This document shows positions 48,488-58,704 of a stretch of DNA of 64,000 nt, in pieces (within the stretch, counting starts at the first letter, position 1; every line of letters starts with the position of its first letter). This DNA is from Halichondria panicea (lineage: Eukaryota > Porifera > Demospongiae > Suberitida > Halichondriidae). The stretch lies in contig NC_087379.1 in the NCBI RefSeq assembly GCF_963675165.1, forward strand, positions 4,977,442 through 5,041,441. The letters are read 5' to 3'. The notes beneath the pieces were generated by a model that saw only the letters and a list, made by a program, of their open reading frames with translations, was not told the origin of the DNA and did not search any database. The position numbers and the translations under genes were made by a program.

Positions 48488-51400
48488 CACAAAAATGTCA
48501 TGTCGAATTTCGTACTACATGATGTATAACTACCACTTACAGTTTTCCAGGTTGGTAAAGATACTTTTTTTATTATTTCTCCAGTTCTGTCGTCAAGGAA
48601 ACAGAACCACGCCTCTGTTCCATCCCCATCCCTGCTCGGCAGTGTGACCACAGCATGGAGTAGGTCCAGCTCATTCTCATAATCCACATCTTGGACTGCT
48701 GACTGCATTTTAAACAAATTATTATCTATTATCTAACATACAATGAATTTGTTGATGAATCTATATCTCCTCTTATACCATAATTATGATAAATTATGTC
48801 AACACAGTTAGTGCAGTAATGACTACTGTATAACATGAGTTCAGCTAATTATTTAATAGCAAACACCCACTCGCAAATGCGCATTAAGTGTCCACGTGGT
48901 TGAAAGCTTTTTGCGTTGCTGATTAGCATGCGCAGAAGCAGCTAAACACTTCAGATTAGCCTAACAGTATAGCTTCCAGGGCGGATCCAGTGGGGGGGGG
49001 GGGGGTTAGGGGGCTTGAGCACACCCCTGTTCTCAAGAACTACCTTAGCTAGTCTTAACCAACAAGCCTGAAAAAACAGTATCACGTTTCTATGTAGCCT
49101 CGTCCCCCACGCCACTCTCTCTGAGATATGTGGAGGAGGCTAGTTTCTATGTTACACGGCTACATAAAATTACTGCTGCTTACTCACCACAAAGAGGTCG
49201 TCTATATCCTGAGCACACACCCTCCTCCGAATAGTGCGACCAGAAGACGTCCTAAGGGGCTGAATAAAGCATGGAATAGATTAGCAACCCTTTATGAGAT
49301 AGTGAATCACTTAATTTTATCAGGCATGCTTATTTGGTAAATACATGAGACAAGCATTTATTACAATTTCCTTCCTCTTTGACAGTGACCTGAAGTCAGT
49401 AGTGTAAAGTTTCACAACTCCCTCTTCTACCAGTTGATAGCAGCTGCAGAGAAAGTAAAAAATGTCGTTTGCTTCACTATATGCACTGCATTGCATGCGT
49501 TCTGGTAAACCATGCGTAGGTTTTTGTGATTAAAATTTTTATCAAGTCAACTTGCCCACAAAAAGAATTTTTACCCCATGAAAATCTCTATCATTGTATC
49601 ACCTCACTGTGCTGCCACTGATGTGCATGATCCTCAGATAATCGTCATGGTGAAAGTCTACCACATCTTGATGGAATGCTACAGTGTCTGTACTAAACTT
49701 AGCAACCTACAAGAAGAAATTAAGGGATTTGCAAAAATCTATACCGTACTTATTCAATTTAAGGCGACACTATAGTTACAAAGCCAGAGGTCGTTTCTTT
49801 TGGAGGTTGAAAAATTATTTTGAAGTCCTGGTTGTCATATATTTAGAGGGTCGTATCTAATTGGATATTGCTCTACTCCTCGATTATAGGCCGCATAAAT
49901 TACATTGTTTCTTGCGGCCTGGAATCGAGGCTATGGTTTGACCTCTATTTAGGACGTGACATAAAAAGTTAACGCAGTAGTCACTACTTTTAGAAGTCAG
50001 AAAATTGGAAAAGATCGAGGGTGTCGCATATTTGGAGGGTCGCTTTAAATCGAATAAGTATGGTACTACTCTATTGATGCATGTCCAATATCTGTACCTG
50101 CAGGCACTGACCAGTTTTCCACTTTGCAGTGAGCGTAGGAAGAAGACGCTGTTGTCTTTGGGGGAGGGATTGTGTAAGTAGACTGTTGGGGATCCTCCGA
50201 AGCTCACTCCCAGCTCAGAGCCACTCCTGACCTCAAACAGCAGCGGGGGGCGCTCTGGTGGCGGGGGGAATTATAAATAGTATATGCTTTAGTCAGAGTG
50301 TGTAGACAAAAACTAGACAGTAGCTAAGGAAAATATCTCTATCTACACCGTAATAAAAGGCGTATAGCGGGTCCCACCTGATCGCCAAATTTACTCGCTA
50401 TATGCGGTATAGGTTGTTATGTCAACGCTCCAACAACTCTAGTGAAAGTATAAATACAAATTATGCACAACCAGTTATCAGATTCAGTTTACAAGGTACC
50501 GTATAGCTTACTTTCATATGGCAGTATATTTCGTATTGTATAGCATCACACGCAAATTAAAACAACGAAATTATTCTAGGTTCAACGTCACTATCCTGAG
50601 CTGTGCGAATATTTAAAATACGGTAATTAATACAAAAATTCCCCGCTATACGGTATTATTATCAGTATAGATACACAGCTATTGTAGTCATCTCCTGGAC
50701 TACTTTCAGATAATTATTATCTACTGCCAATTATTCTATACTGTTATTCTATACTGTATTACACCATGGTCTGACAGGCTGCCATTACCCACTCACCAGT
50801 AATATTCAAGGTGAGTGGCACCCCAAAGCCAGTCTCTCCCATCACCCCGGCCCTTGTGCCTCCTAGCTCCACCCACTCTCCGAGGGTGGCCTTGACCACA
50901 CTGTAATGCTTAATGATCCATGGCAGACTGTACATCCGGTAGTACCCCGTGCTGTGGGCCACCACCAGCACATCCTGGTTGAGTGAGGCATCCTGAATGT
51001 CACCACCAAATATCTGCTCAGGTGAAAAGAAGTGACTGTGTAGCAAGCAAATTTAATATACAGCACATCAAAGGGTAATGAATGGATTGCTGCACGCAGT
51101 ATTAAAGTTAGTCTGCTGTGCATACTGGGCTTTGTGCCAAATACACAGCTCCTCAAAATTTACAATAAAGAGTGTCTGTGAGGATGAATTATTGGCCCCC
51201 TCATTCAAGTAATTGCTGCTCTCTTGCTAAAGGCCACAAAGAATGAAGAAGTACTAGCGTGTTATCAGGTAAGCAACTCACACTAATGAACCCCACCTTT
51301 CTGTCCACTGAGAGACAAGCCACCAGCTCGAGTGGGTGGACTTTGAACACAGCAACGACCAGGAGACGTGAGGAGGTGTACTCGTTAGCCACACCCCTTT

Positions 51401-52521
51401 GTCGTGCCAGCTGTCTACTGAACTGTATTGACTTAACTTGTACCGTATGGAGGTAGTCAGCCCATTGTAGGTACCTGAATGGAAATACAAACAAATTGCT
51501 GCACGCTGGGTTAATCAAGCAGCTTGGAAAATATTGCTCAGCTTGAATTAAAATGGGGTGTACAGCGGTGGTAGCAACCACATAAGTACAGTATATAATA
51601 TCGTGACTAGCCGGGCTCACCGATAGCTAACAGCAGTTGACAGGAAGACGGATCTGAGTAGGGAGCCATTGTTGGCATTGAACACCCTCAGGTAGCCGTC
51701 GGCTGAGAGCACCAGTAGACACACCTCTCTCTCCTCACTTGAAGGGGAGGCTCTTTGCTGGGGAGGAAGCTAGGGGTTAATTAGCATCAATCCAGACGAT
51801 TACGTTATACAATTATTATTACGAGGCACATGAAATTATTTTTTTTGTGGAATTAACATTCTTTCGACACCCTCCTAACTTATGGATGTGTATTGCTACA
51901 TGTATCGTAGCATCAAAATCGGGTTTAGGGGACAGGAGGCTCACTAGCTGGCTGTCGAGACAAAGAAGACTATCATAACTGCTACAAAAGACTATAAAAT
52001 ACCAACTTACAATGTGCGAATGATGAAGTATCACTGCCAATATTTTCATGTCTTTTCTTATTGCTCCAAAATCGTACAGCATTCGAGGCTGGCCACCAAT
52101 ACCATCATTGTAGTACGCAACTTGGTGGTTGTCAAAATACATCCTCCTAGAGTGGATGGTGTACAGCGGGGCAGAATGACGGAGGAAAATATGGTGCACT
52201 GTTAACGTACCTGTCCAGTCCAATACATACATGTTTGTTTGATAGTCTTTTCCAAACAGGCTGAAACTCCATTGATGGCTACATAATTATGAATACGGAG
52301 CCTTTACAGACAATAGTATGCAACGAATAACTGTATCCCACACACACTTTCGTAGTAGTATGATACAAGGGTGACTATAAGTCTAGTACCTAGAAATTGC
52401 TGCAAGCTAAACTTACTTGTAATACAATGGTTCTTGCTATTGAACAGCTGGTTCTGAGGGCCTTCTCACAGCTGGTCTCTCTCTGGAGGGAGTAGAGTTG
52501 GTGCACAACACTAACACTCAT
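48475..52521 (-). CDS. DCAF17: DCAF17-like DDB1/CUL4-associated factor
   Basis: Eleven exons: 52521-52417, 52278-52211, 52146-52011, 51757-51621, 51474-51297, 51013-50797, 50254-50112, 49706-49603, 49443-49365, 49259-49188 and 48702-48475, in frame to 488 aa. Vertebrate DCAF17 is about 520 aa. Similar segments in the same order include RRMYFDN (GRIYFDN), YLQWADYLHTV, VFKVHPLELVACLSVDRK, DASLNQDVLVVAHSTGYYRMYS, GGTRAGVMGETGFGVPL, ERPPLLFEV, DFHHDDYLRIMH and DVDYENELDLLHAVV. In vertebrates DCAF17 is a nucleolar substrate receptor of the CUL4-DDB1 ubiquitin ligase. The donor after exon 9 (ATT/GTAATA) is weak. The last exon reads to the stop at 48475, but a strong GTAAGT at about 48534-48539 could lead to a further exon I did not find. 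Confidence 0.87.
48976..49060. repeat. Partial end of the CAGGGGCGGATCC transposon family
   Basis: CCAGGGCGGATCCAGT followed by a G-run matches the left terminus of the elements at 6102 and 6609. No right end was seen within DCAF17 intron 10, so this is a truncated or decayed copy. Confidence 0.55.
49744..50063. mobile_element. TA-flanked CCGTACTTATTC MITE in DCAF17 intron 7
   Basis: The left end CCGTACTTATTCAATTTAAG is mirrored at the right by TTAAATCGAATAAGTATGG with a few mismatches, with TA on both sides. About 320 bp, non-coding. It fills most of the intron. Confidence 0.75.
50347..50660. repeat. CCGTATAGC-type repeat fragments in DCAF17 intron 6
   Basis: GTATAGCGGG near 50361, CTATATGCGG near 50398, ACCGTATAGC near 50499 and GCTATACGGT near 50645 are arranged as inverted pairs. 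They look like one or two decayed MITEs of the CCGTA group. Exact borders cannot be fixed by eye. Confidence 0.5.
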
Positions 52522-52998
52522 TTCTCCTCTCGTTTCTAGGCCGATGTTTTCTAAAAGAACGTAATGATATTTTCTCCATCAACCTTTTTTAGAGAAAAAT
52601 CAGCATGGGAACTACAAGCGCGCTTAGTCTCGTGAGCTCCCCACCCACGGAGGGCGACTGATTCATGAGATTTCTGCATGGACTCCCATGAACTGATTTC
52701 CATGGAGTCAGATAGGGTTACTTGTATCATAGTTGCATCTACTGTACAGTATAAGGATTTGGTTGTTGTCGAAAACAGCAGAAAGTCCGGGCCTGCCTTT
52801 TATAGTCATCAAATATCTACATCAGAATCAAGGGAATTACATGTACATTGTATGTATAACAAATGTATAAAATCAATGAGAAAGTATAGTGTTATCTATT
52901 AAGCGGGTCAGCAGTTCATCCTGTATTTCTCTCGACATAAACACAGAATTATAGAATCTTAGCCGAGTCAGTACAATCATAGAGGCTTCATAAAGTAC
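52522..52998. promoter_or_regulatory. Divergent intergenic region DCAF17 / receptor
   Basis: 477 bp between two start codons on opposite strands. It should contain both promoters. I see no TATA box I would defend and no element borders. Confidence 0.35.
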
Positions 52999-53970
52999 AT
53001 GTATTCTTCAAATGCTATGAATGCAACCGATGCTATTGAGTTCCCTTTATGGATACCACTAACTACAGTTAACCTGTTTCTTTTTATCGGAGTGCTTCTA
53101 CCTACTACAATACTCATGAATGTGTCAGTATTGGTTGCTTTAATCAAAAGCAAGGTCAAGCACAAGCCACTTCTAGTTCTCTTTGGATCCCTTTTGATTG
53201 GTGTCTGTATCGACAAACTATTTGTCTGTGTGGATCAGTGTGTGAACTCACCTGCGTCCATTCGTTACTGTCATTGTACAAGATGGACGATAGTTCCATT
53301 GCAAGCACCAAGAGTATTCTTCACAGTGTACTCAATTGTAGCTGTGACCTGCCTGAGTGTCGTGCAGCTTCTCACAATGAAAGGGAAGCGAATTGGTTAC
53401 AAACATAGTTACTTCTTCACAGCAATAGCAGCTCTTGTAGCTTTTTTCTGGACAGTTGTCTTTGTTATCACAAATGGCTTGGCAAGGTATCCAGTACATT
53501 GTCATATATTCTGCTATGAAAACGAATCTCCAGAAGGACGAAATATTGTTACAGCATTTTTTATTGTAGTCATTTGTTTCGTAGTGTTTACAATGACACC
53601 TGCTTTTGTCATTACAATACTAACTTCGATAGAGGCTTTTCGAATATTCAAGAGGAGCTTCATAGTTCGATCTGAAAATAGAATTGAAACATCACTGAAT
53701 CGACGAATGATGTTATTACCTGTGCTGATGGCAGTTCTTCTAGTGTGCAATAGCATACTAAGCTTCTTTTTCACCACTTTCACGGGTTATATTTTAAAGC
53801 AGGCTGGTGTGGAAACATTTTATGGCAACTGGGCTAATATCGTGTCAAAATACGAGTACTTTATTTTGGATATGTTGCATAGCTTGTTTTTTCCACTTGT
53901 ACTACTCTACCTGTACATTAGTGTTCGGAAGACATGGAAGAAGCTATTTTTGTGTAAAAACGAACAATAA
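52999..53970 (+). CDS. Orphan seven-transmembrane receptor, single exon
   Basis: A 323-aa intronless protein with seven hydrophobic stretches: about 14-40, 54-72, 103-127, 138-160, 186-210, 238-262 and 286-308. An N-glycosylation sequon (NAT) precedes the first. Cysteines in the first and second outer loops (around YCHC and CHIFC) could form the usual loop disulphide. The third cytoplasmic loop is basic (FRIFKRSFIVRSENR) and the tail is short (RKTWKKLFLC). The overall plan is that of a G-protein-coupled receptor, but I do not see a DRY motif or a clear NPxxY, so I cannot name a class or ligand. Sponges carry many lineage-specific receptors of this kind. The alternative start at 53017 cannot be excluded. 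Confidence 0.7.
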   Translation: MYSSNAMNATDAIEFPLWIPLTTVNLFLFIGVLLPTTILMNVSVLVALIKSKVKHKPLLVLFGSLLIGVCIDKLFVCVDQCVNSPASIRYCHCTRWTIVPLQAPRVFFTVYSIVAVTCLSVVQLLTMKGKRIGYKHSYFFTAIAALVAFFWTVVFVITNGLARYPVHCHIFCYENESPEGRNIVTAFFIVVICFVVFTMTPAFVITILTSIEAFRIFKRSFIVRSENRIETSLNRRMMLLPVLMAVLLVCNSILSFFFTTFTGYILKQAGVETFYGNWANIVSKYEYFILDMLHSLFFPLVLLYLYISVRKTWKKLFLCKNEQ

Positions 53971-54022
53971 GTACTGAACTGAACCGCATGCATAGATGAA
54001 ATAGCTTTTGTGCATGCATATA

Positions 54023-55185
54023 TTAATTATTTGTTGGGTCAACTTGCTCATTGATGATGTCTATTATATCTACATCATTATCTTCATCACCAACTAACAC
54101 ATGTTGAATTTCTTGTTCGTTAGCAGCTCTTCGCCGAAGATTCAAATCCATCATCATGCGCTTGCTTTTAAAGCAGTTGATCACTTTTAGCCATACATTT
54201 GTCTTCTTAAGAACGTACTTGTGTGTATGGAAGCACACGATTGTTAGGAAGAGAATGAAAGCAATAGACATGGAAAAGTTGGCTAGTATGTACTGATTCC
54301 CCTTTATTTCTCGCACATAAGAGGTTCCGTATGCTAAAATCGTAAGATTGAATAAGAAAAGTGTTTCTATTAGATCTCCAAGCGAAGTCTTGTGCACTTT
54401 CTTAACAATTAGCTTGAAAAAACATATGCCAATTGCTATACACCCAGCAGAGATAATAGGTAAGTAGGTATCCGTTGCAAAGGCAGCTATGATGTTGTAA
54501 GCAATGAGAGAAAAGAGAAGTAATCCCAGCCAGTAACGATGCTTTGGAGTGAATGGAGGGGAGGGTATGCGTTCATGAAACCATTGTGTTTTTCATGATC
54601 TGAGCAGTGAGGAAACCATTGGCCAAAGAAAATCAAAACAGTATAAACAATCTACCAGCAGTGAGGATTACAACAGCAGCAATAAATCGAGCTGTGTGTT
54701 CGGGGTTAAAATACCGTATGAGAAAGTTAAACTGCATTGCAGAAATTGTGAACCGCAGCAGCTTGGAGTAAGAGAGCATGAAAAGTGTGTGACAGTGCAG
54801 CAGTGCAGCAACAGGGTTGGCATTGGAAAGAAGTTGAGTCAAGGTGTTTGCACAAAACAATAATTCCAAGCATAAGAAAAAACAAATAGGGTGGGAAGAC
54901 AAGTTGAAGGAGTACTTTAAGTGTTCGAGCACTCCTTGCATTTTGAGGTAGCCAGAATAAGACTGAGTTCTTGCTCACATTCACCGCACAAGACACCACT
55001 TCGGTTGTATGCACACTGTCGGTTTATCTCGTGAGAGGTTTTCAAACTGATGTCAATTAGTTCCTTCGTACAGTAATCAAAAGGGCAACTATCAACAATG
55101 TATCCTAATTCACCATCAGTATCGTAGGTAACCCCAATTCATATGCCAGTTTCCATTCTGAGGAAGCCATTAGAACAGTTTGCTA
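54023..55185 (-). pseudogene. Decayed cysteine-rich multi-pass membrane protein of sponge type
   Basis: Reading downstream on the minus strand: GELGYIVDSCPFDYC, then QCAYNRSGVLCGECEQELS and TSKCKECSN, a hydrophobic segment, SNANPVAALL...LFMLSYSKLLR, then WFHERIPSPPFTPKHRYWLGLLL, and the final LGDLIETLFLFNLTILAYGTSYV with an acidic tail ending at 54023. I know this order from large sponge proteins whose extracellular half is followed by a Cys-rich knot and about ten helices. Here successive parts lie in different frames with stops between them (for example a frame change after ECSN and a TGA upstream of WFHERIP), and no plausible introns remove them. The extracellular part is missing. Function of the family unknown to me. 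Confidence 0.75.
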
Positions 55186-55399
55186 TGTAAGATTGCAATT
55201 TCACATCACACTCACATACACACTCGATTCGAGACATTGATGGCTGAAATTCTAATAGGCAAGTGCAGAGAAGAAAAAGTAGGTTTTGTGTGTGAAGACA
55301 AACAATGGTGGTTAATGACAGCCAGGAGGTAAGTATTCTTGGGATTGTAGGAGTTCTGACGCGTGGTAGTCATTCTCGTGTTGGACAGTTGCAAGCCGT

Positions 55400-57120
55400 C
55401 TTCTAAGCATGCCGTGGCACAGTCAATCCCACTATTGCCCAGGCCATGAGGGCCCTCCACCTGGACCGGTACCATCTTTCCCATGCAGGATCAAGACTTA
55501 CTCGAGCACAACGCCTCTGGGATCACACTCACCCCGAGACAGCACAGGCAGTGACAACACGACCCAACAAGAATCTGGGGATGACGGCAGCAATACCACC
55601 TCACACTCGCCGGTAACATCGGCAGCGGACAGCTCTGGAACGGAGGACAATTTGATCCCCTACACCTCAGATTCCATTCACGCTCGCATCCAGGCAACCC
55701 TCTAGACTAGACGCCACCACAGTTCACCCCGGAGCCATCGCCACTCCCCAAGCAAGCCCCAGCTCATCCCTCTCCGACGAATCCGAGCTCTCCCGCTCAG
55801 GATCAAGTCTCGGACTCCCACCACAAGCACTGTCATAACAAGCACAGGCACCACAGGCACGGTCACCACAAGCGGAGTCATTCCCATCACTCAACTGTAC
55901 CCATTTTGAAATCCCTACAACAGAAGATTGTACGAGGTGAGTTCATTGAATTTACTGAACTGTTAGGGGAACTCACAGTGGCAGGCGGCGCTATAGCATC
56001 CAATCTCGCACAAAGAAGCATCGCGTAGCTCCCATTGCCTCCCTGCAGTTACGGTTGCAAGTATTTTCGACATTTGCAGAGGTGCTCTTGTCGGCCTCCC
56101 CCAGCATAGCCCAACGACTCTGGCGTTACCATAATTCGCTCTCTTCCAACCTCATGCCTGGCTACAGTACGACTTCCAATTTCGACGCAAGCTAACTATT
56201 GACCCGACTTGTTTATGGTAAACTGAACTAGTTGCCTCATACACGGTGCGCCCGCAGGTCATTTGTTTTTTGTGTGGAGCAGCCAACCACATGGTGACTG
56301 AATGCCAACTCTCTGGCTCCACGTGCACTAGCCTAGCCTAAGCTCTACCTCCGACCCTTCCCAAGCTAGACCCCTGCCCCCTCGCAGGCCTAGCCAGAAC
56401 ACGCCTGCGAAACGAGACCTGCCCCAACCTTTAGCTCCGCCTCCTGTATAACAGGATTGGCTTCTGTTGGTTCGAACCACGTTGTTCTCGTCGACATGCC
56501 TGCATGCAATGCCAGGGGTCTCACCCAATGCGTGACTGCCCACAGCAGTTATGCTGAGGGCCCCACTGGAACTATACCTCACGGTGAGGGGCCTTTTACC
56601 ACCCACACATATACATTATCTCGAGCGCATTATGAACAAGCCCCCCCATTTGGCATCTACTCAATTATTTACTCCGGTATATAATCCCCAAACTCGGGTC
56701 AACGACATGCATAACCATCCTTTATCCACCCACGGGTCAATTATATACGGCCCTCAGGATCATTTAATCCCCATCCTCGGGTTACTTCTAATACTACCTC
56801 TGATTCTGTATTTAACACACAATCTCGCACAAACGATTCTTCGCCACGAGGTGCACCCGCCTTGTGCCCATCTAACAAATGCTCACTATGCACCCGCCTG
56901 CCACCAACCACACCCACATTCTCTGCCATTACAGGTATCGCCGCTCTTCGATCTTTACATGCACGAGCATGCGATCACCACCCCGATCGACGCAACCCTG
57001 CTGGAACAGCTCACCCCAACAAACACTTAGCAGCATATCTCATTCGATCCCTACGGTCTGGTTTTCAAATTGGCTACACCAGCCCCAGGCGCCCCTTGTG
57101 TGCACCTAATCTCTCCTCAG
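55400..57120 (+). mobile_element. Decayed DIRS-like retroelement (gag and start of pol)
   Basis: Fragments in changing frames: QKIVRGEFIEFTELLGE (about 55925), SIAQRLWRYHNSLSS and a following block with stops, a zinc knuckle C-x2-C-x4-H-x4-C (CFLCGAANHMVTEC, 56264-56305), and AAYLIRSLRSGFQIGYTSP (about 57030-57090). The last resembles the segment before the reverse transcriptase of DIRS-type elements (GFxIGYxGPR). Several stops and frame changes are present and no RT, RNase H or tyrosine recombinase follows. Element ends were not found. The class is inferred from memory of similar elements. Confidence 0.6.
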
Positions 57121-57284
57121 ACTACATGGCTATAGTGTAAACAGAATCTCTGTTATGTGGCCATTATAAAGTTTGTGAGGTTGCTTGTGTGACGGCAATG
57201 ATGTGGTCTATGTTGTGCTTGTGGTTTACATGAAGGCTGTTATTTTTTGAGAATAAAATACAGGTCAAAATTTTCTTGAGCATA

Positions 57285-57493
57285 CCGTATGGGTAGAAAA
57301 TTTCAAGGTGTTTTAATTTTTCCCGTTTTTCGTGGGTGGCTGCAGAAGACGAAAATTAAAACCCACGGAAAGGCTTTGTTTACGCATGCGAGATAGTGAC
57401 ACACCCTAACTCCACGAAATTTACTACCCGCAAAATTTTCCAAATAAGGAATTGCACGAAAATGTACACCCTCGAAATTTTCTACTCGTACGG
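57285..57493. mobile_element. TA-flanked CCGTATGGGTAG MITE
   Basis: Left CCGTATGGGTAGAAAATTTC and right GAAATTTTCTACTCGTACGG are inverted repeats with two mismatches. TA is on both sides (57283-57284, 57494-57495). The interior is rich in CGAAAATT and its complement. Non-coding, 209 bp. Confidence 0.8.
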
Positions 57494-58704
57494 TAACTAC
57501 TCAGGAGTGCAACATACATGTACAATGTAGCTGTCAAGAAGGGCTTCACTAAACCCGGGTTTGTAATTGCACCACCTTGCACGTAGGGGTTTAATTGAGT
57601 GATCCCTGTGGCTAGCCGTCAGTCGTGTCTAAGGTGGGTGCCCTCACCAGGAGCTGGGGGGGGGGGGTATAGCTCTAAGAATCGCGATAATTATGTATAA
57701 ACATTGTACCTATTTTAAGCAGTACATTAGCTATAAGCCTGTGTGTGTGTAGGGGGGGAAGGACAGTATATTAGCTATGAGCTTGTGTGTGTGTGTGTGT
57801 GAATGAGGGGGTTGTACATGCATGTCATTTTGAGAAGATGAGATGAGGAGGTGAACAATGTTTTAACACACAATGACACACACCATAATTATGTCCCCAA
57901 GCACCAACAAAAAAACTTGGTGTTTGAGAGGAACAACACAAGCTTGCCTAAGGGTGGATACGTAAGAGTGCAAGTGGCAGACAATCAACACCTGGTTTTT
58001 GACCCTGACAAAAATCAGAGACACTTTCTAAAAATAGAACTGCCCATATTCATTTAGACTACATTACATCATCTATAATTGATCTGATTGGCTAAAAACA
58101 GTAGATTACATGGAAGCATAATCTACAAGAAGGTACTTATTCTACAGGAAATGGGCGCATATTCTACAGGAAGTGGACACATATTCTACAGGAAATGGAC
58201 ACATATTCTACAGGAAGTGACAAATAATTTGCAGGAAGTTCTCAAAAGTTGGAATGAAATTTTTAGTGAAAGTGACAAGAAGATAACAAAAACATTATAA
58301 AAAACACAGAATGCAATAGTTTGTTCAGTCAATATCCATTTTTTTCCATGTCAACTGTTGCTTTGTATTGCTTTTTCCAGTTGGGCATGGGCAAGGGGGG
58401 CCAGGAAGCATCAAAAACACTTTAGCAGTCGCTTGATACTTTCTATTGAGTTTTTTAAGGTTCCATGCCGATCCAGTCTGCTCTATACCCCCCTCCACTC
58501 TACCACAGAACTTCATTCTTTTTCTTGTAGTGTTGCAGTCAGTTCTAGCATAGTTCTAGGTTCTTTTTACTTGTCTGTTCTTTCCAGTATCTTCAAGAAG
58601 CGTTTCACAAGCTTTACTAAGTTTTACTGTAGTTTTTCATTGTTTTGAAGCCGTCTTCTTGTCAACTGGTGTCTCTCACAGGTCTCCAGCTCGTCCAGCT
58701 ATTA
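57494..58704. other. Repeat-bearing spacer without a recognised gene
   Basis: Contains a G-run (about 57657), a duplicated ATTAGCTAT(A/G)AGC followed by (GT)n near 57728 and 57770, and a minisatellite at 58139-58226. Short ORFs show no conserved content. Confidence 0.5.
58139..58226 (+). repeat. 22-bp minisatellite, four units
   Basis: Four tandem units of ATTCTACAGGAA(A/G)TGG(A/G)C(A/G)CAT, the last degenerate; an echo of the CAGGAAGT phrase continues to about 58240. Confidence 0.85.

Noticed and set aside
51819-52010. Open minus-strand stretch as an exon of DCAF17
   Set aside because: It follows the exon-3 donor and cannot be joined in phase; the exon at 51757-51621 joins in phase and matches DCAF17.
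48475-52521. DET1 as the identity of the 11-exon minus-strand gene
   Set aside because: Its first exons did not match DET1, whereas the later segments follow DCAF17 in order and spacing.
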